DNA of 64,000 nt from Pseudomonadota bacterium (GTDB lineage: Bacteria > Desulfobacterota > Desulfobulbia > Desulfobulbales > Desulfurivibrionaceae): contig JAHJRQ010000013.1 of the NCBI GenBank assembly GCA_018830485.1, positions 124,001 through 188,000 of the forward strand, read 5' to 3'. Below are positions 9,211 through 18,110 of the stretch, piece after piece (within the stretch, counting starts at the first letter, position 1; every line of letters begins with the position of its first letter). The position numbers and the translations under genes were made by a program. The notes under the pieces are model-generated. The model saw only the letters and a program-made list of their open reading frames with translations, made no database searches and had not been told where the DNA came from.

Positions 9211-11247
9211 TTAATCCTGACACACAAGCTGCTCCAGATCATCAACCTCCGGGCCGCGCACCGGCAGGGTGACGATGAATTGCGACCCCGTGCCCGGAGT
9301 ACTCTCCGCGTTGATGGTTCCACCGTGCCGCTCGACAATCCGCTTGCACACCGCCAGGCCGATGCCGGTTCCCTCGTACTGGCTCCGGCCATGCAAGCGC
9401 TGGAAAAGGCCGAAAATTTTATCCGCGGATTCAGCGGCAAAGCCGATACCGTTGTCCTCCACCACAATACGGCAGAAATTCCCCCTGCCGCTGCCATCGG
9501 TGCCGGGGAGATTCCGGCTGTAAACCACAATGCGGGGAGGCAGATCCGGCTTGCTGTATTTAAGGGCGTTGGCTATAAGGTTCTGAAAAAGCTGCCTCAT
9601 CTGGAGAGGATCACCCTTGATCCGGCACAGATCGGCAACCTCTACCCGCCCCCCGGTCTCGGCAAGCCGCAGCTCGAGATCGGAGATCACCTGCAACACG
9701 ATCTTTGCCAGATCAACTTCCTCTAAAGGCTGGCCCTTGCCGGAAGCACGCGAATAGGCCAACACCCCGGAAATCAGCTCCTGCATCCGCGCGGTGGCGG
9801 CTTCAATCCGCCGGACATATTCCAAGCCTTTTTCGGGGATCTCATTCCCATAGCGGGTCCGCAGCCGCTCGCTGAAGGCCTGCACAAGCACCAGCGGTTC
9901 CCGCAGGTCATGGGAGGCCATATAGGCAAAATCCTGCAGATCCCTGTTGCTGTGGGCCAGCTCCATTGCAAACTTGTTGAGGGTTTTCTCGTTCCATTTG
10001 CTGCCGGTGATATCCCGATTGCTCGCCCTGTTGCCCAAAAACTCGCCCGAACGGCCATACACGGGCTGGCAGGTGTGCCCGATCCAGCGCTTTTTCCCGT
10101 CTTTGGTGACAATCCGGAATTCCAGCATGCACACCCTGCGCTCCGAAACGGACTGCCGGAAATGCTTTTCCATCTGGGACTTGTGGTCCGGATGGATGAT
10201 ATCCAGGAAGAGCCGGGGATTTCCCCTGAACTCTTCCGGTCGATATCCGGTGATGCGCTCCGCGGAAGGGGAGACATAGAGAAAATTTCCCGCCGGATCC
10301 AGCCAGTATTCCCAGTCGTAGGTAAAATCCGCAACGGTGCGAAATTTTTCCTCGCTGATCAGTATCTCGGCCTCGGCCTTTTTCCGCTCACCAATCTCCG
10401 TCAGCAGCACCGCGTTGGCTTCCTCCAGCTCCTCGCTTTTCCGGGCAAGGCGATCGCGGGATTGCCGCAACTCCTCTTGGGCCGCATCGCGCTCCGCGAC
10501 ACGCCGCCGCAGAAAGCCGCCGCCAAGCAGCATTCCGGTCACGCCGAGGAACCAGGTCAAACCGGCCCTGACACGATGGGAAACTATCTGTTTTCCCTCA
10601 AGGGCCTGCGCTTCCATCATGGACAGGCTGACACTGATTCCGCCCAAGAGGTCTCCCTCCTCATACCCCTGATGGCCGTGGCACTGGAGACAGTCCTGTT
10701 TCACCAGCACCGCTTGGATCAACCGCAGATGCGGCACGCCGTCAATGTGGCTGAACTCGATCTTTTCCGGCCGCCGGGAATGGACAAACTCCTCAAGACA
10801 GCGGCGCTCCCAGGCATCCGGCGCATTCTCAGGACGCAGCGGCTTGAGGCTGGTCATCCGAGCGCCGCCACCATAGGAGCTTGCAAAATCCTCGCCCACC
10901 TGCCGCATCATGTAGGCAGGATTCATCAGGGTGAGTTCCCTGCCGGAGGGCGTTACCAGATCACGTTCGGGAAGATGCGCGATATATGGATTTGCCGGAG
11001 TGCGCTTGTCGACAGGCACATACACTCCGCCATGGGAAGCCGCCCAGATACGCAGGGCGCGGTCCTTGTTGCAGTAAGCCCGGATTTCACTGATGGCCAT
11101 TTCCCGGGTAATCTGTCTGATGCCGCTTGTTTCGTGAAAAGAAAGTCCGCAAATGAAGAGGGTCCAGACCACCACCAGGAACCAGGTAAACCACCGGACA
11201 GGGACAGGCCTGATTTTTGAATTGTGCGGCTCTGCGGAATCGCTCAC
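9211..11247 (-). CDS. membrane haem-c sensor histidine kinase (Tll0287/DUF3365-like, PAS, HisKA, HATPase)
   Basis: The 678 residues have a transmembrane helix at about 19-38, then a periplasmic domain to about residue 225 that ends in a haem c motif CLQCH. A second helix at about 230-250 is followed by a coiled coil (about 255-290), a PAS domain (about 300-420) and a HisKA domain with ASHDLREPL as the phosphorylated-His box. An ATPase domain with the N, G1 (DNGIGF) and G2 (GTGIGLAV) boxes completes it. The sensory part resembles the Tll0287-like (DUF3365) haem family, so redox state or a diatomic ligand is the likely signal. The start is a GTG at 11245-11247. It lies between hyb and hyp genes next to a response regulator, so control of hydrogenase expression is a strong inference. 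Confidence 0.88.
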   Translation of the reverse strand: MSDSAEPHNSKIRPVPVRWFTWFLVVVWTLFICGLSFHETSGIRQITREMAISEIRAYCNKDRALRIWAASHGGVYVPVDKRTPANPYIAHLPERDLVTPSGRELTLMNPAYMMRQVGEDFASSYGGGARMTSLKPLRPENAPDAWERRCLEEFVHSRRPEKIEFSHIDGVPHLRLIQAVLVKQDCLQCHGHQGYEEGDLLGGISVSLSMMEAQALEGKQIVSHRVRAGLTWFLGVTGMLLGGGFLRRRVAERDAAQEELRQSRDRLARKSEELEEANAVLLTEIGERKKAEAEILISEEKFRTVADFTYDWEYWLDPAGNFLYVSPSAERITGYRPEEFRGNPRLFLDIIHPDHKSQMEKHFRQSVSERRVCMLEFRIVTKDGKKRWIGHTCQPVYGRSGEFLGNRASNRDITGSKWNEKTLNKFAMELAHSNRDLQDFAYMASHDLREPLVLVQAFSERLRTRYGNEIPEKGLEYVRRIEAATARMQELISGVLAYSRASGKGQPLEEVDLAKIVLQVISDLELRLAETGGRVEVADLCRIKGDPLQMRQLFQNLIANALKYSKPDLPPRIVVYSRNLPGTDGSGRGNFCRIVVEDNGIGFAAESADKIFGLFQRLHGRSQYEGTGIGLAVCKRIVERHGGTINAESTPGTGSQFIVTLPVRGPEVDDLEQLVCQD

Positions 11248-11472
11248 ATACCACCAAGAGGTTAGGAAAATTCATTCCCGGCTTGAAAACACGACTGGCA
11301 TGGGCACGGGACAAACACAACGGCGGAACGGCGAGCCCACTCGAGCCCCTGCCGCAAGGGCTTTGACAACTATACCGACCCCCGACCCCCTTGACCAGAC
11401 AAGAAAAGCGCAATGACTCTTTTTTTACGGATCGGCACGACCAGAGCCGGACGCCGCCTCGGAAGCCCCCCC

Positions 11473-12147
11473 TTACACGTCAGGCCAGAGGTCGGGATCA
11501 GCCACACCGATCTTCATGGCAAACTTCAGCATGGCCAGAGGTTCGTTCATCCCGAGTTTTTTGCTGATGTTGGAGCGGTGTTTTTCCACGGTTTTGGGAC
11601 TCAGACACAGAAGTTCGGCTATGGCTTTGGTGGGGTTTCCCTCGATAACCAGGCGGAATATCTGCTGTTCCCGGTCGGAGAGCAGATCGTATCTGCTGGA
11701 TTCGTCGGATTTCCGGTCCTCATTGTGGAGGTAGCCGCGGATGAGTTCGGAATTTATCTCCCGGCTCAGAAAATACTTGCCCTGGGACACCATCCGCACC
11801 GCCTCGAGAACCTCGGACCAGGGAGCGGTTTTCAGCACATAGCCGAGGGCGCCGGTTGACAAGGCTTGATGCACATAGATTTCGCGGGCGAACATCGAGA
11901 GAATCACGATTGCCGTATTGGGAGAATCGTTTTTAACAAGCGGGATGCATTCAAGACCGCTGACCATGGGCATGGCTATATCAAGAATCGCCACGTCGGG
12001 CTGCAATCTGCGGATCTCCTTGGCGGCCGCCTCGCCGTCCGCAGCCTCGCCGACCAGGGCAAGGGTGTTGCTTCTGGCAAACATCTGCCGCAACCCTTCC
12101 CTGACGATGGAATGATCATCCGCCACAAAAACCGTGATCTTGGACAT
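11473..12147 (-). CDS. NarL/FixJ-type response regulator
   Basis: The 224 residues hold a receiver domain (about 1-125, phosphate-accepting Asp in VAILDIAMP) and a LuxR-type HTH (about 150-215, LSDREQQIFRLV to SPKTVEKHRSNI). AAGGAG precedes the ATG. The gene is read before the haem-c kinase at 9211-11247 with a 225-bp gap, and the two almost certainly form a pair. Placement between hybD and the hyp genes suggests it regulates this hydrogenase. I could not prove a binding site, but the palindrome at 17985-18002 is a candidate. Confidence 0.92.
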   Translation of the reverse strand: MSKITVFVADDHSIVREGLRQMFARSNTLALVGEAADGEAAAKEIRRLQPDVAILDIAMPMVSGLECIPLVKNDSPNTAIVILSMFAREIYVHQALSTGALGYVLKTAPWSEVLEAVRMVSQGKYFLSREINSELIRGYLHNEDRKSDESSRYDLLSDREQQIFRLVIEGNPTKAIAELLCLSPKTVEKHRSNISKKLGMNEPLAMLKFAMKIGVADPDLWPDV

Positions 12148-12285
12148 CCTTTCTCCTTGAAAAACCAGTCATGCCATCTGCGACATAGACAAGGTGTTTC
12201 ATAGAATACTATTTGGCTGTCATGATCAAGTTTTTTTCCCACAGAGCCACCAGGCGGAAATCAGCCCCCAATCGTGGCTGGCGGG

Positions 12286-12774
12286 TCAACGGCTTGCCGC
12301 ACCCACTTTGACTCCCATCCGGCCAAGTTCCTTCACCACCGCCAAAACCACCCGGTCAACCGCGGCCTCAACCTCCGGCGACATCCCCATGCCGGTGGAG
12401 AGATCCAGGGGAACAATGCCGAAAAGGGTGATGGAGGGAGGCAGGCAATCCTGCATGGCGGCAACGGCCAAAAGCTCGGAAAGCCCGATCTGATGGGGAG
12501 AGATCTTCTGCCTGAAATAGGCCGGCGGATCAAGCAATTTTTCAATGACCACCGAACCGGGAGGTTGGGTCGAGACAATCGCATCCACGATGAACAAATG
12601 GGTCTTGTCATCGAGATAGCCAAGAAGGTCAAGCCCCATGGTGCCGCCATCGATCAACTCCACCTGGGGAGGAAAAAGATACTGGAGCTGGAGCTGCTCC
12701 ACTGCCCGGACACCCGCCCCCTCGTCGGCCAGCAACACGTTTCCCACGCCAAGCACCAGAATAGAATGAGACAT
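12286..12774 (-). CDS. hybD: hydrogenase maturation endopeptidase HybD-type
   Basis: This is a nickel-dependent protease that removes the C-terminal tail of the large subunit once the [NiFe] site is complete. The 162 residues begin with the family signature VLGVGNVLLADEGAGV, where the Glu is a nickel ligand. FIVDAI and SPHQIG supply the likely Asp and His ligands. Its substrate is probably HybC (12850-14553), which has a 16-residue tail after the last metal-binding His. The gene is the fifth of the hybOABCD order known from E. coli, and a strong hairpin lies between it and hybC. Confidence 0.95.
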   Translation of the reverse strand: MSHSILVLGVGNVLLADEGAGVRAVEQLQLQYLFPPQVELIDGGTMGLDLLGYLDDKTHLFIVDAIVSTQPPGSVVIEKLLDPPAYFRQKISPHQIGLSELLAVAAMQDCLPPSITLFGIVPLDLSTGMGMSPEVEAAVDRVVLAVVKELGRMGVKVGAASR

Positions 12775-12786
12775 GCTCCTCCTTAT

Positions 12787-12823
12787 AAAACAGGCCGCAC
12801 CGATAGCCGGGGCGGCCTGTTTT
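12787..12823 (-). terminator. hairpin between hybC and hybD (terminator or attenuator)
   Basis: Perfect 12-bp arms AAAACAGGCCGC (12787-12798) and GCGGCCTGTTTT (12812-12823) surround a 13-base loop. It begins 27 bp after the hybC stop, and only four T follow within the arm. Partial termination here would make hybD and the genes after it less abundant than hybOABC. Confidence 0.7.
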
Positions 12824-12849
12824 CAATGGGTTAACTCCACGCAACAATT

Positions 12850-14553
12850 TCAGATCATGGTTCTGACGGTGACGATTTCCCGGCTCTTGGGGTCCAACAG
12901 ATGGATTGCGCAGGCAAGGCACGGATCAAAGGAATGGACCGTCCGCAACACCTCAAGGGGCTTTTCCGGATCAGCCACAGGATTGCCGACCAGCGAGGCC
13001 TCATAAGGCCCGGGGGCGTCTTTGCTGTTCCTGGGCCCGGCGTTCCAGGTGGAAGGAACCACGCACTGATAATTCTTGATTGTGCCGTCCTGGATCACGA
13101 CCCAGTGGGACAAGACCCCGCGCGGCGCCTCATGAAAACCAACCCCGCGCTGCTCGCCTTTCGGAAACACCGGCTGGTTGAAGGTCGTATAATCCCCCTT
13201 GCCGATGTTGTCCATCAAAGCCTGCCACTGACCGAGCAGGGAATCGTGCAGCACGGCGCAGCGCACCGCCCGCGCGGCATGACGGCCGATGGTGGAATGG
13301 AGGGCGGAAATCCCCACCGTTGCTCCGGCCAGTTTGCTCACCGTTTGCAAAAGACCGTCGGTGTAGATTTTGGTCGGACCGTGCCCTGCGGCGTACATGC
13401 ACAAAACATTGGCCAAAGGACCGACCTGGGCCGGTTTGCCGTTGAAGGTCGGGGACTTGACCCAGGAATATTTGCCGTTGTCCTGGAACTCGGTGTGCTG
13501 GGGCACGGTCTCCTCCTCCCAGGGATGGCGGTCCCAGTCGCCCTTGTACCAGGAATGCTTGATCCCCTCCTTGACCCCCTGTTTGAAACCCTCGTCGTTG
13601 AAGCTGGTGATCGGCTTGAACGTTCCCACGTTCCCATCATCGATGTAGCCGCCAGGCAGGGCGAAGGTTGTCCCCTTGGTGTCCAGGGGCAGATCCGGCA
13701 CCGAAAGATAGTTGGTCACCCCGGCGCCGTATTGCGTCCAGTCCGCGTAGAAGGCGCCGATGGCCGCGACATCGACCATGTAGACATTCTTGATAAAATC
13801 GCCGATCTCATCGATCAAGGTCTTGATGTGGTAGAGCCGCTCGATGGTCAGGGTAGACTGGCTGTCGGGATTGATGGGGTTGGCGACCCCGCCCACGGCC
13901 AGGTTCTGGATATGCGGGGTCTTGCTGCCGAGGATGGCCACCACCTTGTTGATCTGCCGCTGGTACTCCAGAGCCTGGAAATAATGGGTGGCGGCAAGCA
14001 GATTGACGTCCGGGGACAATTTCATGGCAGGATGCCCCCAGTAGCCGCTGGCAAAAACTCCGAGCTGACCGCTCCCGACAAGACCTTTCAGCCTTTCCTG
14101 CACCGCCTTGATCTCCTGCTCGCTGTTGCGGGGCCAGGGAGAAAGCTGCTGACCGAGGGCGGCGGCCCCCTTGGGGCTGCCCTTGAGGGCGGAGACGATA
14201 TCCACCCAGTCCAGGGCGGAGAGATGGTAGAAATGAACGATATGGTCAAAGATCCCGTGGGCGGAGATAATCATGTTCCGGATGTATTGGGCGTTGAGCG
14301 GCACCTCCAGATTCAGGGCGTTTTCCACGGCCCGCACCGAGGCAATGGCATGCACCGTGGTGCAGACCCCGCAGATGCGCTGGGTGAAGACCCAGGCGTC
14401 CCGAGGGTCGCGCCCCTGGAGGATCAACTCGATGCCGCGCCACATCTGGCCGGAAGACCACGCCTTGGTCACCCGGCCATTGTCGATCTCGCAATCAATC
14501 CGGAGATGCCCTTCGATTCTGGTGATGGGATCAACGACGATTCTCTTAGCCAT
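12850..14553 (-). CDS. hybC: [NiFe] hydrogenase large subunit (Hyb-type, group 1)
   Basis: This is the catalytic subunit, which splits H2 at the [NiFe] centre in the periplasm. The 567 residues carry RICGVC (Cys61, Cys64) near the N-terminus and DPCLACAIH at 543-551 near the C-terminus, giving the four Cys ligands. A tail of 16 residues follows His551 and should be removed by HybD. The start ATG at 14551-14553 has AGGAG seven bases upstream. A TTG two codons before lacks any advantage. The large subunit has no export signal of its own and would be carried by the Tat signal of HybO. Gene order and subunit types match hydrogen-oxidising, quinone-linked Hyb hydrogenases. Confidence 0.97.
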   Translation of the reverse strand: MAKRIVVDPITRIEGHLRIDCEIDNGRVTKAWSSGQMWRGIELILQGRDPRDAWVFTQRICGVCTTVHAIASVRAVENALNLEVPLNAQYIRNMIISAHGIFDHIVHFYHLSALDWVDIVSALKGSPKGAAALGQQLSPWPRNSEQEIKAVQERLKGLVGSGQLGVFASGYWGHPAMKLSPDVNLLAATHYFQALEYQRQINKVVAILGSKTPHIQNLAVGGVANPINPDSQSTLTIERLYHIKTLIDEIGDFIKNVYMVDVAAIGAFYADWTQYGAGVTNYLSVPDLPLDTKGTTFALPGGYIDDGNVGTFKPITSFNDEGFKQGVKEGIKHSWYKGDWDRHPWEEETVPQHTEFQDNGKYSWVKSPTFNGKPAQVGPLANVLCMYAAGHGPTKIYTDGLLQTVSKLAGATVGISALHSTIGRHAARAVRCAVLHDSLLGQWQALMDNIGKGDYTTFNQPVFPKGEQRGVGFHEAPRGVLSHWVVIQDGTIKNYQCVVPSTWNAGPRNSKDAPGPYEASLVGNPVADPEKPLEVLRTVHSFDPCLACAIHLLDPKSREIVTVRTMI

Positions 14554-14605
14554 GAACAATCTCCTTGTTTACGAACCTTTCCGGCCCTGAGCTGGATAGT
14601 TACCT

Positions 14606-15751
14606 TCAAGTATGCTGTGCCTTGGTGAGTTTGGGCAATACCGGCAAGGTCTTGACAAACCACAGATAGGCCATCACCTCGGCGGCAATAATGCCGAAGG
14701 TGATGAACATTTCCGGCACCGAGGGGAAATACCGCCAGCCGGTGCCGGGATCGAAGCCGACGATATAGGTGTTGAACCGGTACATGCTCCCTCCAAGCAG
14801 CATGGCGCAGGAGGCGATGAACAGCAACTGCGGGCTATGCCGGTTGTTGGGGTAGGCCAGGATCAGCAAGGCGCCAAGAAACAAGAGGTTTTCAAGCAGA
14901 AAAAGATTTCCCAGGAGCCCGCCTTCAAAGGCCAGGGGCAGATAGCCGCGCAGGTTCACGTCCTCGATCCGGACCACCAGGTAGAGGCCGAGCAGCCAGG
15001 GCATGAGCGCCGAGATCTTGCTCAGCAGATGCATCTCCATGGGCCGCTTGAAGGCAATGGCGGCGACGAGCGACTCGAAGATCACCGCGGCATAGCCGAT
15101 GACCACGGCGGTGATCAAAAAAAGCAGGGGCAGAAAGCCGCTCCACCAGAGGGGGGAGAGTTTATGCCCGGCCATGAGCATCATGGTGCCGAGGGAAGAC
15201 TGGTGCATGGTGGGCAGGAGGATGCCCAAGGCGATGAAGACAAAGATGATCCGGTTGAGCCTGGCCTTCAACTGGTCCGCCTTGAATTTATCCAGCATAA
15301 CCGGGGCAAACTCCATCCACAGCACCAGGATATAGGTGCCGATGCACAGCGCAACCTCGAACATCACCGAATGCAGGTTGCTGAGCCAGGGCAGGAAAAT
15401 GTTATAGGCCTGCCAGTACCGGCCGATATCGAAGATAACCGAGACTCCGGCCAGGGTGTAGCCGAACATGCTGGTCATCAGGGCGGGCTTCAGCAGGGGC
15501 GAATACTCCCCCTTGTTGAAGACATAAATGATCAGGGCGATGGAATATCCGGCGCAGGCCAGGGCCGTACCCACCACGACGTCGTAGGCGATCCAAATCC
15601 CCCAGGGATAGCCGTCGTTCATGTTGGAAACCGAGCCGATTCCGAAGATGAAACGCTTGCCGATAAAAAAAAGACCGATAAGCGCGATGGCGGCGCACAC
15701 CTTGAAGGGCACGGTGAGCACCTTGCCTCCTAAAGCTTCTCTTTCCTGCAT
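14606..15751 (-). CDS. hybB: HybB, integral membrane subunit (NrfD family)
   Basis: The 381 residues contain about nine to ten hydrophobic helices, beginning with VCAAIALIGLFFIGKRF. This is the NrfD/HybB type that passes electrons from the Fe-S protein HybA to the quinone pool and binds no haem. GNMN-like and WGIWIAYDV segments near residues 45-60 fit the family. AAAGGAG precedes the ATG. It sits between hybA and hybC in the standard order, with short gaps. Confidence 0.95.
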   Translation of the reverse strand: MQEREALGGKVLTVPFKVCAAIALIGLFFIGKRFIFGIGSVSNMNDGYPWGIWIAYDVVVGTALACAGYSIALIIYVFNKGEYSPLLKPALMTSMFGYTLAGVSVIFDIGRYWQAYNIFLPWLSNLHSVMFEVALCIGTYILVLWMEFAPVMLDKFKADQLKARLNRIIFVFIALGILLPTMHQSSLGTMMLMAGHKLSPLWWSGFLPLLFLITAVVIGYAAVIFESLVAAIAFKRPMEMHLLSKISALMPWLLGLYLVVRIEDVNLRGYLPLAFEGGLLGNLFLLENLLFLGALLILAYPNNRHSPQLLFIASCAMLLGGSMYRFNTYIVGFDPGTGWRYFPSVPEMFITFGIIAAEVMAYLWFVKTLPVLPKLTKAQHT

Positions 15752-15790
15752 GGGAACACTCCTTTCCGTGAAAAGCCGGGGCTTGCGCCC

Positions 15791-16741
15791 CTACTCTTTT
15801 TTCTCTTCCCTGTTCCGGATGATGTAAATCAGACCGCCCAGAACCACGATGGGATAGACCATGCCCTTGTATATGGCGTACTGGATGCCATCCGCCAGGG
15901 CCACATAGGAATCCTCGGGCAGGTCGGGCAGGCCGAGATTGGCAAAGGGCACCCCGGCCAGATACAAAACCTGGGAACCGCCAAGCTCCCGCTCGCCGTA
16001 GACATGCTTGACATAGCCGCCCGCCCGGTGCTGCTGCACCTCGGTGGACTCAATGTCGGCCACGGGAAAATCGTAGTACTTTCCAGGCTCCATGCCCAGC
16101 CGCCGCTTGGCCTCAAGCCGCAGCTTTTCCACCGGCCCGAACAGGGAAGCGCCGGTGGGACAGGCGGCGCAGCAGGCGGAAATCCCGCCTTTGGCCAAGA
16201 GATGGGAACACAACTGGCACTTGACAATCTCCGGAAAAGGCGAATCCCACTCGAATTTTGGAATATTATAGGGGCAGGCCACCTGGCAGTATCGGCAGCC
16301 GATACAGGCCTTTTTATTGTACGTCACCACCCCGTTTTCCGGATCTTTCAGCAGCGCCGAGACCGGGCAGGCCGAAACGCAGGCAGGATCAATACAGTGC
16401 ATGCAGTGCCGCTTGATGAAGGCAAACCCCTCCACCGAATCCTTTTGTCCTTCAACACCGTAGCGCTTGATGATATTCAGGGTCTTGTCGGAAAGATCCC
16501 GGGGATCGTCCCACAGCGGCTCGCTCGGGATGGAGTGTTCCGCCGCCTTATTGTTGGCCTGTTTGCAGGCATGCTCACACACCTTGCAGCCCACACAGAG
16601 GGTGGAATCGTACAGGATGCCCACGGCTTTGGGGGGCAAATCCTTTCTGGCCCGTTTAGCCTGGGCCGGATTTTGCTCCGCGGCAAGCAGCAGGGTGCCG
16701 GCCGCCACCCCTTTCAAAAATTCCCTGCGTCGTATCTTCAT
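15791..16741 (-). CDS. hybA: HybA, Tat-exported ferredoxin-like electron-transfer subunit
   Basis: The 316 residues begin with a Tat signal (RRREFLKG). They then show the Cys clusters expected for four [4Fe-4S] centres: CVGCKVCEHAC, CIDPACVSAC, CIGCRYCQVAC and CQLCSHLL with CCAAC. A C-terminal helix (about 288-308, VYPIVVLGGLIYII) anchors it on the periplasmic face of the membrane, as in E. coli HybA. It links the HybOC dimer to HybB. It begins 3 bp after hybO. Confidence 0.96.
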   Translation of the reverse strand: MKIRRREFLKGVAAGTLLLAAEQNPAQAKRARKDLPPKAVGILYDSTLCVGCKVCEHACKQANNKAAEHSIPSEPLWDDPRDLSDKTLNIIKRYGVEGQKDSVEGFAFIKRHCMHCIDPACVSACPVSALLKDPENGVVTYNKKACIGCRYCQVACPYNIPKFEWDSPFPEIVKCQLCSHLLAKGGISACCAACPTGASLFGPVEKLRLEAKRRLGMEPGKYYDFPVADIESTEVQQHRAGGYVKHVYGERELGGSQVLYLAGVPFANLGLPDLPEDSYVALADGIQYAIYKGMVYPIVVLGGLIYIIRNREEKKE

Positions 16742-16744
16742 GCC

Positions 16745-17869
16745 CTATTCTCCCTCTGAGGAAGAACCTTGCCCGGCCTTGCCAAGGTTCTTGGCAACCG
16801 CGGCCCCGGCACCCAGCGCCACGCCGGCCGCCCCGGCCGCCAGTGCCGCCGCGCCCACCGAGGCGCCTTTCCCCCGGTCACTAACGATATGCGGATACGC
16901 GGCCCCGGGGGTGATGTACTTCAGGTCGGCCTGGACATGCAGCGGAAGATGAAACCCCACCCCTTCCTCGGTGCAGCCAAAGCAAGGATGCCCGGTACCC
17001 ACCGGCCAGGAGCCTGGGCCAACGTCATTAAAAAGGACGGCCGGACAGTTGGCAAAGGTCATCGGCCCCTTGCAGCCGAGCTTGAACAGGCAATAGCCTT
17101 TCCGGTGCCCCTCGTCGCCGAAGGCAAGGGCAAAACGGCCCGCATCGAAATGGGGCCTGCGCTCGCAGTTCTCGTGGATGAGGCGGCCGTAAGCGAATTT
17201 CGGCCTGCCCTTCTCATCCAGAGCGGGCAATTTTTTAAAGGTCAGAAAGTGGATCACGGTGGACAGAAAATTGTAGGCATTGGGCGGACAGCCGGGAATC
17301 GTCACCACGGTCTTGTCCTTGAGAAACTCGGGCGCTCCAATGGCGCCGGTGGGGTTCGGCTCCGCCGCGGCAACTCCGCCCCAGGAGGCGCAGGAACCGA
17401 TGGCGATCACGGCGGCTGCCTTGGCCGCGGTTTCGCGCACGATCTCGCTGAACGGCTTGCCGCCGATCATGCAATACACCCCGTTGTCCTTTACGGGAAT
17501 GGCCCCTTCCACCACCAGGATGAACTTGCCGGAGTTTTTCGCGATCGAGGCCTGCATGGCCGCCTCTGCCTGATGGCCGGCCCCGGCATTGAGGGTTTCA
17601 TTGTAATCAAGGGAGATAAGATCGAGGATAAGATGTTCAAGGGAGGGATGGGAAGAGCGGAGCAGCGATTCGGTGCAGCCGGTGCAGGCAGAGCCGGAAA
17701 GCCAGATCACCGGGGGACGCTGCGGGGCCGTGACCGCGGCAGCGATCCGCGGGGCGACCTCAAGGGGAAGCCCCAGGCCGGCGGCCATCACCGTGCAGAA
17801 CTTCATGAAATCACGACGCGATATCCCGTTCAGACGTTCACTGATCCTGGCAAAATCCTGCTCTTTCAT
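16745..17869 (-). CDS. hybO: [NiFe] hydrogenase small subunit (Hyb-type)
   Basis: The 374 residues start with a Tat signal (SRRDFMKF, then a hydrophobic stretch to about residue 46). The Fe-S part has CTGCTES for the proximal cluster, and further Cys in IGSCASWGG, IPGCPPNAY, NCERRPHF, CLFKLGCKGP, NCP and HPCFGC for the three clusters that relay electrons from the active site. The C-terminus ends in an Ala/Gly-rich hydrophobic helix (about 338-360) that should anchor the dimer to the membrane. It is the first gene of the hybOABCD unit. Confidence 0.97.
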   Translation of the reverse strand: MKEQDFARISERLNGISRRDFMKFCTVMAAGLGLPLEVAPRIAAAVTAPQRPPVIWLSGSACTGCTESLLRSSHPSLEHLILDLISLDYNETLNAGAGHQAEAAMQASIAKNSGKFILVVEGAIPVKDNGVYCMIGGKPFSEIVRETAAKAAAVIAIGSCASWGGVAAAEPNPTGAIGAPEFLKDKTVVTIPGCPPNAYNFLSTVIHFLTFKKLPALDEKGRPKFAYGRLIHENCERRPHFDAGRFALAFGDEGHRKGYCLFKLGCKGPMTFANCPAVLFNDVGPGSWPVGTGHPCFGCTEEGVGFHLPLHVQADLKYITPGAAYPHIVSDRGKGASVGAAALAAGAAGVALGAGAAVAKNLGKAGQGSSSEGE

Positions 17870-17984
17870 CGTTCGCCTCTTTTGCGTGTATGGAGCATTC
17901 TCCCCATTTCCAATAACAGCGGAATTTCAAAAGATTATCCCTTATTTCATCATAAAGGCGTGTCACAAGTCAAGCACGATCAGG

Positions 17985-18002
17985 CTAGGTACAAACACCT
18001 AG
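17985..18002. promoter_or_regulatory. palindrome between hybO and the radical SAM gene (candidate operator)
   Basis: Perfect 6-bp arms CTAGGT and ACCTAG are separated by six bases. It lies about 115 bp upstream of hybO and about 110 bp upstream of the divergent gene at 18111. It could bind the NarL-type regulator encoded in the hyb-hyp cluster. This is suggestive only. Confidence 0.4.
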
Positions 18003-18110
18003 GAAATGGTAGTGCAATTTTCTCCCAAGGGTCAAGAATTTTCTCGTTGGCCGCCCTGATTCTTTGCGGTATGGTGCCGCAACCAATACACAAACAGGAA
18101 ACTCGCCATC

